Part shown: piece after piece, positions 22,397 to 34,807 of the stretch
Position numbering within the stretch: position 1 is the first letter of the stretch
Layout of the letters: each line of letters opens with the position of its first letter
Assembly (NCBI GenBank): GCA_907164885.2
Contig: OU015490.1
Span: 225,721,554-225,785,553, forward strand
Direction of reading: 5' to 3'
DNA: 64,000 bases
Source of the DNA: Dolomedes plantarius
Lineage: Eukaryota; Arthropoda; Arachnida; Araneae; Dolomedidae
Program-made: the position numbers and the translations under genes
The notes under the pieces: generated by a model
Database searches by the model: none
The model's input: only the letters and a program-made list of their open reading frames with translations
Told to the model about the DNA's origin: nothing

Positions 22397-22779
22397 GTGT
22401 AAAGGGTGTTAAGTCCAAAATAGGCTAAAGTGAGTTATCAAACCAAGCATGTTTGAAAAATCAAGGACTACTTCAGGGTACAGAAAGCTAAGTCCAATTC
22501 CACTCCTAAATATTTTTATTCATCAGGGAAAATTTGGGATATGCGAAACAAGACACAAACATGTTAGTGTTAAAGGGGTTATGTCCCAATGAAGGACTTA
22601 ACACTCAGTACTCCATAAAAATAAAATTGGAAAAATTTACTTTACAAAAAAAAACAAATAATTAAAAATTAAAAATTAAACATTAAACATTAAACTAAAA
22701 AAAACAGACTTTACAAAAGCCTTTTTTTTCAATCCCGTTTGTCTCAAAGCTACGATTTTGGACTTGACCCTCTTTACAC
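22397..22779. mobile_element. TIR element of unassigned superfamily
   Basis: Ends 'gtgtaaagggtgttaagtcc' and 'gacttgaccctctttacac' are inverted repeats, continuing inward as 'aaaata'. The 383-bp body is AT-rich with no ORF. No clear target duplication was seen, so the superfamily is open. Confidence 0.7.
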
Positions 22780-25283
22780 TGAAAAGGCAGAACTAACATA
22801 CAAATTTCCCGCGGTTGCTAGCATTCTTTAATAGTTAACGGATGTATACCAAAACATCTGATTGGCCTTTCACCAAATTAGTAAAAATTGCTAATAGAAA
22901 TACATTTTTTAAAAAATTTGCTTTTTTTAAAATTTATCTTATTGTAAAAAATGCTTATAAACATCTTTCTTTCATTTGGTTGGTTTTCATCTCTAAAAAT
23001 TGCTTACAGAAATTCCCTTTTTTTCGTTTGCTTTAATATATTTTATTGTAAAAATGCGTATAAAATTGCATTAAAAAATTGATTGGTTTTTATTTACATC
23101 CATCATGCCTTTAACTTACCGTTTTAATAAATATCTATTTTTACAAATAGAATAATTCAAACCTAAATAAAATAGTGTGGTATCTATCATTCGCCACGTG
23201 ACCATGCTTGCAATTTTTATATACGCGACCAATGCAGGGTTAAGTAAAAGGATTAATTGTCGCTTAAGTACGTTCAATGGTTGCAATAATTCTCTAAACC
23301 TGTTGACTGCATCTTTTACTACAATTTTACCAAAGAATTATCTACTGCAGTGACTAAGTTACTGACATATTTAACGTATTTATCAGAACGAAGTTTTTCT
23401 TGTTCCAGGTGACTGCCTACGTTCGGGGCCAGTTTAAAAAAATCATTTTTTAAAGGATTTTCTGGACTTTTATGGTAAAATAGCACTTAAAAATATAAAA
23501 AGTAAAACTTACCTTAAATACCATACTTTTTTATATATTGGTAAATTTGAAGAAATTTTAATGAAATTTAGTTAAAACGCCTATCACTCTGTGCAAAATT
23601 GTAATGCTAGTATTTTAATTTCCTTCTCACACGTGATACATATGACAATTATCAAAATGACCTAAAATCTAAGAAATTTTAAAATGCAAAAATAATACAC
23701 ACAGTTTTATGTTTCAATATTAAAATTTTCCCTGATTCGTCAATCCTTTCCTTATAAAAACAGCCCCAAATAAAAAACTATTCATTATACATCAATAACT
23801 GTACGTCATTTCGTTAACAATAGCATCTAAAACATTTCCTGAAAATTTTATCAAATTTTATACATCGTGTGAGATATCATAATAACGGTACAGATTTAAG
23901 CTAAAAAACATGATTCTGAGAAAAACTCATTTAAAGTTGTCTATCACTTCAATTTCGTAGCTGACGAAGTTTTTTAAAATAGCTATAACTCTGCTTCTAA
24001 TTGATGTAGATTGAAAAACAAAACGGTTTTGAAAAGCGAAAAGATTGAATTACACGATTCTTGAAAAAAAAAATGAGATTGACAAAAATAGTCAAAAAAT
24101 GACATTTTCAACGAAGTAGGAACGTACCCTAAGGTTCTTCGTCTATACTTACCGCAATTTTGTTATCTCTTTTAATAAGGGAGCACCTAATAGGTGAACC
24201 AATATTGCTCTCTGTGAGTGATGTTGATTAACTTACTGAGGGAGAGAGCATAGAAACATCCATGCCTGGGTCGCATATTTATACCAAAATTTAAACTCGA
24301 AATTGTTTGCACCCTTTCCCTAGAATGCAATCAATCTTGAAACCATTGAGCCTCTATCGATCAACGGAGTAAAACGTATCAGGCTCATGAGTCACTCAGA
24401 ATGTTGGGGTAGATGCAGTCATGCATTTTTATTTTGATAAATATTTTTGACAGATTTTTTTATTCAAACGTTAAACATTTTCAGTATAGAAACATGCAGA
24501 GTATGTGAGCAATTTTTATCTCGTGTTCAATAATATGGTATTCTCAGTCGAGTATCTAAGTATAATTGTACTAGCTGTATTTATACATATTAAAACGGAT
24601 ATTATTATCTAATAATTACATTCCTAAAAAAATAATTTAAATTTTAAAACAGAAAAAAATTATCATAGACCCACCCCAATAGACCCCTGGAATACTATAG
24701 ATCCTTTTTAAACTTCCATCGACCCCGAAGGGGTCCACCTGGACCCCTTGAGAATACCTGGTGTAAACGTTACCTATACGAAATATTTTTATAAGAATTG
24801 AATATTTTCCATTCATTATTTTATCTTCTAAATATATAAGCTCAGTCAGTCGAGCAAAGTGAACAAGTTAACAGAAAAATCAGAGGGAGTCTTGTTTGCA
24901 AAAATCTCGTGACCAGTATTTGTCAGGAACTTTGTCTAGTATTTTATTTAACACGTTAGGGAAACTATCTGTATGAGTTTGTTTCTCGTGCCAATTGACG
25001 GCCTACTCAAAGCAATAACTCAAAGCAATTAACTTAGTACTCAAAGCAATTAACTTCTCAGTCTGTTGAGTTTTGCAGAGTTTTGTTGATGGCATCCATG
25101 ACATGACGGGGTAAATGTCCTTTCGAGATCTTATAATAATTATGGAAAGTGGGACCATGATCTCTATCATTGCTAAAACAGCCTAAGAAGAAAAAAACTT
25201 GAACATCTCGGTTCTGTTGCAACGTACGGTGGCCCATCCTCCGTTCGTAGATTACTCCTATTCATTCTCTCCCTTAATTTTTT
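22780..25283. other. Mostly unassigned AT-rich DNA with fragments of element ends
   Basis: At 23225-23243 the text 'gcgaccaatgcagggttaa' resembles a piggyBac right end with TTAA, but no matching left end was found. At 24715-24765 'ggggtccacctggacccc' looks like a hAT-type subterminal segment ending 'cctgg'. No gene was recognised in the rest. Confidence 0.35.
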
Positions 25284-25383
25284 GTGCTTAAGAAAGAAAT
25301 AATGAAATATTATCGGGAGAATTCTATGTTATATAAAAATGTACCGGAAATTCGTTACAGATTTGATCCATTTCATTTATATC

Positions 25384-25888
<505 letters not shown>

Positions 25889-26260
25889 AGACGGATATTT
25901 AGTTTCCAGAGTCAAAAGGAAAAGGAAAACTGGAACTAATTTATTTCCTAGATCAGGCTATGAAAAGTTTCCTATAAGTATTTCCTTAAGTACACATCGG
26001 CTTTAACAGTTTATTATACACTTACTGCATTTCCTTTGAATTTTCCGAAAAAAAAATTAAAAAGAAAAATTGTTTGTCATAAAGTTATCCATTTCTTCAT
26101 TTTTTGCTGTTTAAGAAATTTCTTAAAAAAAAAAAAAAAAAACCAGTGAATTATTCTTTTTAAATAGTCAACTCTCCGGGATTCCTTCTGCACAACATGT
26201 TTACAGTTAATTTGGATAGGAGAGTTGTATGAAATTAGAACAATAGTGATTTCATACACA
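25889..26260. other. No supported gene
   Basis: AT-rich sequence with a poly-A run near 26124; the small minus-strand frame at 26077-26259 crosses that run and has no family resemblance. Confidence 0.35.
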
Positions 26261-26475
26261 TAAAACTAACTTCTAATGAACAAAACCTTCAATGTAACTA
26301 AATTTTCTGCTGAACCTTAATTTTGAAAGACAGATAATATGCAAATAAATCACTATTTAATGGAAAATAAATATCTATGTAATGGCTGCCTTTGCTAGAA
26401 GAATATAGAAAAATGCTACAAAACTTTGTATCAAATACTCTAGGGATTACAGTTCATATAACTCTATGACTTCTT

Positions 26476-27078
26476 TTAACCCTTCAGCGGGCGCGCCAAT
26501 TTTTGGGAACACCAGCAGGCGCGCGTTGCATAAAGTGCAACGTCTCTTTCAACCTTGATTATTCCTTTCGTAATAAACTTTTTTTTTCGAATTGAAAATA
26601 ATAATTCTGCGTTTTATGACAAGATATAAAATGTTGATAATATTGAGATAATTGTATTTATAATTAAAGGCCAAAGAATGCAGATACAATCGCTTTATTT
26701 CAAAACTGTCTGGTTTAATGCATATAAGGACAACTTGCGAATCGATTCCTATTATGTCCAAAAACCTAAAAAACAATGAGATTGTCCATCTTCGTAATAT
26801 GCAGAATACCGTGTAATAGCTGCACATTTGATCCACTACATCAACTCATAATTTTGTCGTATTGCAATCCAGTATAATCGCTGGTTTACCACGGTTAAAT
26901 CCCGACTGACAATGAATGGAAAGCAATACAAGGGTCATAAAATCAGACCTTCATTAGAAAGGGTGTAGCTATAAATAGAAACTACTTAGAGCATTCAAAC
27001 TTTACTTGTAAAAAAAAAACCATTCAAAATTACGAAAATGTTGCGCTTTGTACACGAGCGCGAACGCTGAAGGGTTAA
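26476..27078 (-). mobile_element. piggyBac-type deletion derivative with exact TTAA ends
   Basis: TTAA (26476-26479) is followed by 'cccttcagcg', and 'cgctgaaggg' precedes TTAA (27075-27078). The 595-bp interior has a minus-strand remnant of the transposase. GC-rich text such as 'gggcgcgccaa' and 'gcgcgcgttgc' lies just inside the left end. The end sequence differs from those at 6381 and 19754, so this is a third family. Confidence 0.93.
26549..26900 (-). pseudogene. piggyBac-type transposase fragment
   Basis: The minus strand reads VDVVDQMCSYYTV (after an in-frame stop just upstream), then RRWTISLFFRFLDIIGI. These correspond to the conserved block around the last catalytic aspartate and the following W/R-rich segment of piggyBac transposases. 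Downstream the frame drifts. No start and no cysteine-rich end are left. Confidence 0.8.
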
Positions 27079-27540
27079 ACTAATTTCGTCTATAATGAGA
27101 TTTCCTGCAGAACTTTAATTATGAGTGACAAATACCTGACAATTATTTCCTGTAAAGCAGAAATATTCTCCTGACAATTTTTTTATGCAGGTATGTTGAG
27201 GAACATAGAATATTTCGTTGCAATTCGTCAGGGATTACAATTCATAAAACTAACTTCCCTTTTACGAAGCCTTCTGTTCAATGGAATTTTCTGAAGAATC
27301 ATCATTTTGAGTGACAAAGAAATAATAAATCTACTTTAATACTAAGAAAAATTATTGAACGTTGGGATTTCTCTTCTAGATGTACGGAGAGAAATGTTAA
27401 AATCAATCAATGCAGTTTGAGAAGGAATATAGGTTAAGTGAATAAATTCTATTTCATTAACTGTTCCATTGAACAGAATTTTCTGAAGAACCTTGATAGA
27501 CAAATTCATCTAAATTTATCCCTGTACAGTATTACAAAAA

Positions 27541-27909
27541 ATCTCTAAGTGCCTTTATATATATATTTGTTTTACTAGAACTCTGTACATAATTGCTAAA
27601 ATGATTTGAAGGGATTTGACAGGATTTAACGCTTCAAAAAAGTGTTGCAAGTAACATATCCCCATTTACAGAAGGGAAAAATTCTATCAGTGAAGTGCCT
27701 TTCATCATAAAACTGTCAAGAGTAGAATTACCACATCTGGCAGTTTATTTGGCTGTATATGAAATGCAACTCATGCGGATCATCCCATTTTATCATGTTG
27801 AATATATTGAAACCTGATCTTTTTTGTTGAAATATATTTACTGTCTGTAAATAATTTCTAAACGGTTTGCTTTGGTCTCATACCTTTCTAAGAAATTTCT
27901 AAAATGTGT
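27541..27909. other. No supported gene
   Basis: AT-rich; nothing recognised. Confidence 0.35.
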
Positions 27910-28208
27910 ATCTATATATTTGAGTTGCTAAGTCGATTCTTTGGTTAGTCTGTGACAGAAAACTACTGCATCAATTTACTTCATTTTGGTCTTAAACGAA
28001 AGATTTTAATCTATAAATACGTCAAATTTGGTTTTTGTTACCGCAGTTTCTATTTATTAGCGATAATGTACAATTAAAAAATTCTTTCTGCGCATGCTCA
28101 GTGATAACACATTAATTTGTTTTTGCGCATGTTCAGTGACATGTTTAAATCTGGCTTTAGATACTTACTACGCACGAGGCCGCATAAACAGGTTAATTTG
28201 TTTATTCC
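27910..28208 (+). repeat. Dispersed repeat R2, copy 1
   Basis: Inverted relative to 53951-54288. It starts 'atctatatat', contains 'gaaaactactgcatcaatt' and 'tagcgataat', and ends with one and a half units of an internal ~80-bp tandem repeat ('tgcgcatgctcagtgacatg'). No ORF. Confidence 0.8.
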
Positions 28209-28814
28209 GAGGAATCTCTCTAGCCCTCTCTCTGCCATTTTTATTTCTAATTACGTTTGTGAGATATAGAATTTAACCTGACAGAAATTGTTCATTTCGC
28301 GCTGTTGAGTAACCATATTTCTTTTTATCAGGTTCAATAATCATTTTTAAAGTGTATTTCTTTATTCTTAATATTTTGATTTTCAACATTTAGCAATGAT
28401 GTGTTAAGTATAATTTGTGTATCAGTACATTTTTTTATTATCTAGCCGTCATGTTTTGACGGATTCTAACCAGCATTAAATTAAGTTTTATAGGTAAAAA
28501 TGTTTTCTTTAATTTTGTCGCTTAGCTTCTTTTCCTCAGAGCGATATGAATTTACTTGAACAACTGAAGTTCATTGTACTTTAAATAGTATTTTAATTTC
28601 TCAAACCTTTCTTATTTTATTTGATAAAGGTTATATAATTGAAGGAAGTTGGCATCTAATAAGTCATTCTTTTTTTAATATAACAAGGTTTTTAAATGGA
28701 ATGATGTGGCATAGTTCAATAGAAATTGGCTCGCGTATACATTTTACACATCTTTGATAAAACCTAAGAAAATAACTCGTTCTTTTCAACTAATTGTAAG
28801 GACAACACATATAA
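28209..28814. other. No supported gene
   Basis: AT-rich; nothing recognised. Confidence 0.35.
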
Positions 28815-29384
28815 TACAGGGTTATCAGGAAACAATCATCCGATTACAAAATTTAATATTTCCTATAATTACAAACTGAAAATTATAATTAATATGTCAT
28901 TGTAAAGGAAAAAGATTAAATTTTTTTTTCGCAGGTGTTCGATATGACTTTCTTTAGTCAATCGTATAAATTCATTGCAAATATCATTGCGATATGCCAT
29001 TTCTTGCTAAACACGTTGTAATGTTTCACTATTAATGTTTCACTATTAACAGTTTGTAAAACATCACAAATGCGTTGTTTAAGCTCGGGCAAACTTGTAG
29101 ACAAAGGTGATATATGAACACAAGATATTTGACATATTCCCAAAGGAAGAAGTCGCATGGGGTTAAGTTCGGTGATCTAGGAGGGTAGCTGTGTAAGACA
29201 AATCATCGGTTGCATTGCGACCAATCCAGTGGTGTGGTAGTTTGTGTGTTGTGTGTCAAAAATATTACAAACTAAAAATTTAACATTTTCCCTTTACAAT
29301 GACATATTAATTATAATTTTCTGTTTGTAATTGTGGAAAATATTAAATTTTGTAATCGGATTATTCTTTCCTGATAACCCTGTA
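28815..29384 (-). mobile_element. Mariner-type deletion derivative
   Basis: TA then 'cagggttatcaggaaacaat' on the left, and 'ttctttcctgataaccctg' then TA on the right. The inverted similarity extends about 90-100 bp inward. The 566-bp body has a minus-strand transposase remnant at 28958-29190. Confidence 0.9.
28958..29190 (-). pseudogene. Mariner-type transposase C-terminal remnant
   Basis: The minus strand has FLPLGICQISCVHISPLSTS in place of the usual block after the third aspartate (FFLWGYVK...), then LPELKQRICDVLQTV. A tandem duplication of 'tgtttcactattaa' (29025-29052) disrupts the frame. The third aspartate and everything upstream are missing. Confidence 0.75.
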
Positions 29385-29800
29385 TAATAAGGCTTTAACT
29401 GGATCACTGAATCCAATTATTGGGCAGTGTCCGGATTTTTACGGTAGGAATTATGAGAGGTACAAGATACTTCTTATTACGCTCCCTAGAACTAATTAAA
29501 CAATACAAAAGTCTTCCAGGTCACAATTCCTGCTATGGTAGTAACTTACTAATATCTTAAATTCTTTATATAAAAAATTCAAACTAAAATATTGCGGCTT
29601 TGTGTTCTCCACAGTCCCCAACTTCTCAGAAAAAGTTTTCCTTTACTGATTTCGTAGTTTTCTTTCGCTTAATTTTACCGATAACTTTGTACTCCCACAC
29701 ACTTTTCGTAAGTTCGGTCTGTTTGCACCGGCTTTCCACTCGCAGACCGAAAAGAGTTACCGGCATCAGGCCCTTTCTCTCTCTCCCCCGAAATCCACAG
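29385..29800. other. GC-richer stretch, possible 5' region
   Basis: A TATA-like 'tatataaaaa' occurs near 29568. From about 29690 the base composition is clearly richer in C and G than the neighbourhood and ends in a pyrimidine tract 'ctttctctctctcccccg' before 'aaatccacag'. A short inverted pair 'cggtctg'/'cagaccg' lies at 29715-29750. No gene can be asserted. Confidence 0.35.
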
Positions 29801-29920
29801 ATGGCGCTGAAGTCGCATCCCCCTTCCAATCGATGGGCGTCGATCTACGGCGAAAGAAGGCATGTCATCTTTCCTTTAGTGTTTCCTGCGGATCCTGGGT
29901 ATCGGGATACGCCAGAACAT
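29801..29920 (+). CDS. Candidate 40-codon exon, product unknown
   Basis: The segment begins with ATG directly after a strong 3' splice-acceptor-like sequence (pyrimidine tract, then 'ccacag') and ends just before 'gtgagt', a good 5' splice donor. Reading in phase 0 gives MALKSHPPSNRWASIYGERR and continues to TPEH without a stop. The frame extends beyond both boundaries (29600-29965), so openness alone is not discriminating. Composition is GC-rich for this window. No family is recognised and no further exons were found. It could equally be a chance open frame in a GC-rich repeat. Confidence 0.3.
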
Positions 29921-31300
29921 GTGAGTACTGTCCCTTCTGCTCTGTTCCTATCCCCTGCATGTTAACACCTGTAAACCGGGTACAAATAGCTGTTTTAGAA
30001 CTTATGCACACCGAGTAGACGTGGAAGGAAGTTAATGCGGGAAGATATTTTAACCTTGGCGTATCCAGAGACATGTTGGGGGAAAAGAGAGGTGCACAAG
30101 TTAACTTGCTCTAAAGCAACTGTAAGAGTTTAGGGGGTATAGGGTAGTTTGGAGGGAACTGTTTCGATTGCAGCTTAAAAGTACGCAGTAAGGGATATGT
30201 GGGCCAGCTTTTGACTTCCTGGTAGTCTAGTCATTTAAGTACATAAATTTAAATTTTGTTGACGAACAGTTTTCAGTCAGTTTCATTCGAACAAAGGAGT
30301 TCTTCCCTGGACTGTCCCATATCAGTTCGGGACAGTTCTCTCTCTCCTGTTTTGGGAGATTAACGATCATTCCCGACTTCTGCAGAGAGTGTCACCATCG
30401 ATTGCGATGAAAACTGATTTTATTTATAAAAGAAAGCAAAGTTTGAAAAATTGAATTATTCGATATGATTATGTTGAAGGGATTTAAAATAAATAATTGC
30501 CGGCAGAGAATTTTAGCATATAACTGATACTTTAAAAGGTCTTTATAAAGTATTAAACTTCATTAAAGTTGAACTTAAATGTGTTTTAGATAAGTTATAT
30601 TTAAGCTTAAATAGTTTTTATAAATTGTCCCAAAGGAATTATGGGCAGTTTTCGATATTTAGTGAAGAACAGAAAGTTTTTTTTTTTGTTTGACATCTGC
30701 GGAAAAAAAAAAAAACCTCTTCAAAATCAATTGAAATAAATTGAACAATACCTTTTTTTTTAGAAAAATGTTTTTAGAGAGATCGAGATAAATACGTCGC
30801 ATACTAATTGTAAATATTGCCTTTTTACTCATTTTTTTAATATTTAAAACTTTTTTTTATTCAAAGTAATGTCCTAAAAATTGAAATTTATATTTAATAA
30901 AAGTTTCAAAATTTTTTTCTTTTGTAATAAGTTTTAGAAAATGTTTCTAATATTGGAATGAAACGCTTCATAATTGTTAGGAACAATGGTTATTTTTTAA
31001 CTTTTCGTAAAAAGGCAACTTAATCTGTTGAAACTAAGAACGTCATAAACATCAAAAAAAAATTTTTGAGGAGAGAAAAAAAAAATTCTACGCAATAGGA
31101 ATTAAAAGTTTTTCGAGATGACAAAATCTGAAATTATTTTGCATTCTTTTAACATATAATCATTGCACCCTAAATTTTTTACGTGTGAAACTAATGAGTA
31201 AACACAAAGCTACATTGATCTTTTGATATTTAAGAATTTATTTGAAAATCGATCAGCATTTTTACTAAATATTTCTATAGAATTACCCTACGGCAAATTT
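29921..31300. other. No supported gene
   Basis: GC-richer up to about 30400, then AT-rich with several A and T runs. No repeats or families recognised. Confidence 0.35.
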
Positions 31301-31302
31301 GA

Positions 31303-31304
31303 GA

Positions 31305-31335
<31 letters not shown>

Positions 31336-31387
31336 ATTAATACATATTATATATAAATAAATGTATATATATATATATATATGTATA

Positions 31388-31453
<66 letters not shown>

Positions 31454-31530
31454 TACATATTATATATAAATAAATGTATATATATATATATATGTATAAT
31501 TAATATATATATATATATATATATATAATT
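31303..31530. repeat. Compound TA-rich microsatellite with a repeated ~140-bp block
   Basis: The block 'taattaatacatattatata' followed by 'taaataaatgtatatatat' occurs twice (near 31334 and 31447), within (TA)n. Confidence 0.85.
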
Positions 31531-32850
31531 TCTAAATTACTTTAGGTCATTTTACCGGAAAACAAGGGAAATTTTTAAAATTTTCTCTTTAAAAATAAAT
31601 GAATCCAGTTAGATTATTAGTTTCTGTATCAAAAAGGGCTTTTCTTTATCGAAAAATTCTAAATGTCCTCGTGATATTAAAAATACATATTTTTGAAAAT
31701 GAGAATAAGTTTATATTGAAAGTATTTTAACATAACTTAAGCACTTTATGCATATTTCTTAAACGGATCTTTGTAGTTTGCTTGTCTAACAAATAAATAA
31801 TATTAGATCTTTGCTTTCAAAAAGCTTCACTTTAGACGCGAATACGTTTGTTAATACAAAAAAAACCCCTCTTCTTTTCCTAAAAAAAGTTTTAAAGTTT
31901 AAACGTTCTTACTCTTTTGTTATGTAACATAACAGAAAAGATTAGACCCATAAAAAATATTTTATGGAGAATTAAGGCAATCACAAAGTGGTGACTATTT
32001 GCTTGCGTTTTCACATTTTATTTCTGTGGCTTGTATAATCTTTTCTTGTTTTTTTAAATTTCGAAGCGTTTGGAGATATTTTATTTCGTACATTCACAGG
32101 TGTTTAAAATAATTTTTTTTTCTGCTCCACTGCTCTGATTGTTATCTGTTAACAATATCTGACAGTATTTAAATTTTGTTTACAAGATAAAAAAAATCCC
32201 GGCTTTAAATAATCTTACCTCTTTGTTATGACAAAAAGCAATCGCGATGTGTTAAAGCTGAAGATTTTTGAAAATAATTAAATGTATATGTTTCAAAACG
32301 AAATAAATTCAGTATGTTTGAGATACGATAAATTTTGCTGTAAAGAAGTTTTATTTGCTAATGTTATCATTTTTTGTCTTGTCATTTCTTAAACTGATCT
32401 GAAATATTGCTCAAATTTTATTGATCTTTTAATTTTCATACTTCTAATCGCCTATTGTTCCTCTGAGTATGTTTTCGTAGTGTATCTGGAGCACTTGTAT
32501 TGCATCACGAGTATTCAGCTTAAAATGTTTCTTAGCTATTATGTAACATTGTTCGCAATGTGAAAAGTTAAAAATAGTGGTCAATGTACGAGTTGATTGA
32601 AATAGTATTATTCATTAAGTATCGCTCTGTTCAAGAATTTTTTTGAGTCCTCCATTTATCCATTTGCTATTATTATAATTATTATTTTACTGTGATGCTA
32701 TTTTTAATTTCTGTACTAATCCATAGAAACATATTTTATCACTTATACACTTATCTTTCTTTTACAAGTTTTCTCCGTGATGCTAATTTAGTAATTTATG
32801 TTACTATGCTTAACAATATTAGAAGTATCTTACTTTTGTATTAATGAGAA
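31531..32850. other. No supported gene
   Basis: AT-rich; nothing recognised on either strand. Confidence 0.35.
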
Positions 32851-32856
32851 GTGAAT

Positions 32857-33095
<239 letters not shown>

Positions 33096-33097
<2 letters not shown>

Positions 33098-34502
33098 CAG
33101 TGAAACCCCGATTTAGCGTTATTCAAGGGACCATAAAGAAATGACGTTATATGCGGAAAAACGTTAAATCGGGGTAAGACCAAAAACAAAACACTGAGCA
33201 TAAAACAAAGCCTAATTTAGGTAACATAGCTTTAATTTCTTCATTTATAATGGTTTAAACACCAGTTTTCTAAATTATGCTTTAAATAAATCGGTAATTT
33301 CATTTTGAGTCCTGTTTATAGCACAAATCGCATTCTTAACAGGAGTTTTGTAAGCTTTTTTCTTAGCCTTCACTATTTGAAAGGAACGCTTCCTTTGTTT
33401 TCAAAGCTTGAATGGTTTCTGTCGCAGAAGAATTTCCATGTTCCTCATCTTCATCATTTTCCAAACTATTCAATTCTGAGTCTATTAAATCACTTAGAAT
33501 CAGAATCTCTGATGTCACGATATTTGAATCGCAATGTAGATAATTCCCGAGATCTATATATGAGCAAGAGAAGAAATCACCTATTTCGTTAGAGTCTTCA
33601 TTTTCTCTCTCCTCGTACTCATATTCATCACCACTGTCCTCCAGAAAACCAGCTTTTGCAAATGGACGTGAGATACATTTTCCCATGGTGAAGAAATCAT
33701 ATGAAAAGATTCTAGAACGTTTCTCGATTTTTTCCTGCCTCCAAATTCTATACTAAGAAGAGAGTTTTTCAAATCTTGCTTTCTATACTTTAGATTGAAC
33801 TATCGTATGATCCCCAAATCACAAGTTTGAACTTTGTTTTTACAAGTGGCAGGGAAAAATTCCATTCACACATTTTGTAATTTTAAATGTACAACATGTG
33901 TTGTACATTTGAACTATCGATTAACAAACAAAATAACCAGATCAACAAACAAAATAATCTTACGATTCTGCAAGTGAATTTGTCTGTCCAATTTGCGAAG
34001 TATCGACTCCAGCAGACACGTCACAAATAGACTTAGAAGATAAATGTTGACTTTTTTTAGAAGGGGTGTATCCAACCATTTAAAGCAGTGAATCCTTAAA
34101 TTCCCACCTTAGAAGCAATTTCTATTTTACAACGGGGTCCTACTTATGGGAATGCTTGTTGCACGAACTTGTTGAACTTTGTTGAACCACTGAAAAAGGA
34201 ATTCCCAAATGGCGACAATTTCCCTTTTTCTTTTTTATTAGCCCGTTTTCCCATCTTTTCCCCATTTAACTCCATTAAATATGCTTGCTTAAAAATTTTC
34301 ATGACAGTTTTTGACTAGTTAGGAAAATTTCATTGAGTTTTTCCCTCTGAAAAAACGTTAAATGCGGGAAATATTTTACAATGAAAACGTTAAATCCGAG
34401 ATTTTTTAACATTGCAAGTATAAGAAATCAATTGGGACTAATGAAAAATGACGTTATATGCGGGGAATCGTTAAATACGGGTTACGTTAAATCGGGATTT
34501 CA

Positions 34503-34507
<5 letters not shown>
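33096..34507 (-). mobile_element. pogo/Tigger-like transposon relic
   Basis: TA then 'cagtgaaaccccgatttagc' on the left, and 'acgttaaatcgggatttcactg' shortened at the right before TA at 34506-34507. Ends starting CAGTG and TA duplication fit the pogo branch of Tc1/mariner. Text near 'gacgttatatgcgg' is repeated inside both ends. The 1.4-kb interior holds both extremities of a minus-strand transposase; the catalytic core is largely deleted. Confidence 0.88.
33363..34300 (-). pseudogene. pogo/Tigger-like transposase fragments
   Basis: At 34020-34300 the minus strand gives KFNKFVQQAFP and GFTALNGWIHPF, matching the CENP-B-type helix-turn-helix pattern in which a conserved NGW motif follows an F-x-A. 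At 33363-33770 it gives SFHMISSPWENVSHVHLQK, then ISRPFAKAGFLEDSGDEYE and an acidic tail, matching the end of Tigger-type transposases after the DDE domain. In between only faint traces with stops remain and the three catalytic acidic residues are not identifiable. The open 107-codon frame at 33363-33686 is this acidic tail. Confidence 0.75.

Positions 34508-34583
<76 letters not shown>
34506..34583. repeat. (TA)n microsatellite, middle part
   Basis: Separates the pogo-like element from the hAT MITE at 34584-34748. Confidence 0.95.
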
Positions 34584-34586
<3 letters not shown>

Positions 34587-34748
34587 TGCCGTAACTAGGC
34601 AGGGGAAACAGGGACACCCTCCCAGGGCCCACATGAAAGGGGGGTCCAAAATGTTGTATTTGTTTTATTATTGTGGCAAACCTAATTAATTAAGGAGCCC
34701 AAATGCAACCTCTGGCCCAGGGCACAGGAATGGCTAGTTACGGCACGG
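34584..34748. mobile_element. hAT-type MITE inserted in (TA)n
   Basis: Ends 'cagtgccgtaactagg' and 'ctagttacggcacgg' are inverted repeats. Flanks are 'tatatata' and 'tatatatt', compatible with an 8-bp duplication but not proof because the target is a TA repeat. 165 bp, no coding. Confidence 0.8.
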
Positions 34749-34763
34749 TATATATTTAAACAA

Positions 34764-34806
<43 letters not shown>
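34749..34806. repeat. TA / CA microsatellite, right part
   Basis: 'tatatatt', then (CA)n at 34764-34784, then (TA)n to 34806. Confidence 0.9.

Positions 34807-34807
<1 letters not shown>

Larger units (their letters stand above)
26262..27540. repeat. Degenerate tandem repeats interrupted by a piggyBac element
   Basis: Units containing 'ataaaactaacttc', 'aattttctg(c/a)(t/a)gaa' and 'ttttga(a/g)(a/t)gacaa' recur near 26262, 27075, 27246 and 27448. The second unit is joined to the first part only if the piggyBac insertion 26480-27074 is removed. Divergence is high. Confidence 0.55.

Noticed and set aside
33363..33686. Acidic 107-codon ORF as an independent gene
   Set aside because: It lies inside the pogo-like element and matches the tail of its transposase.
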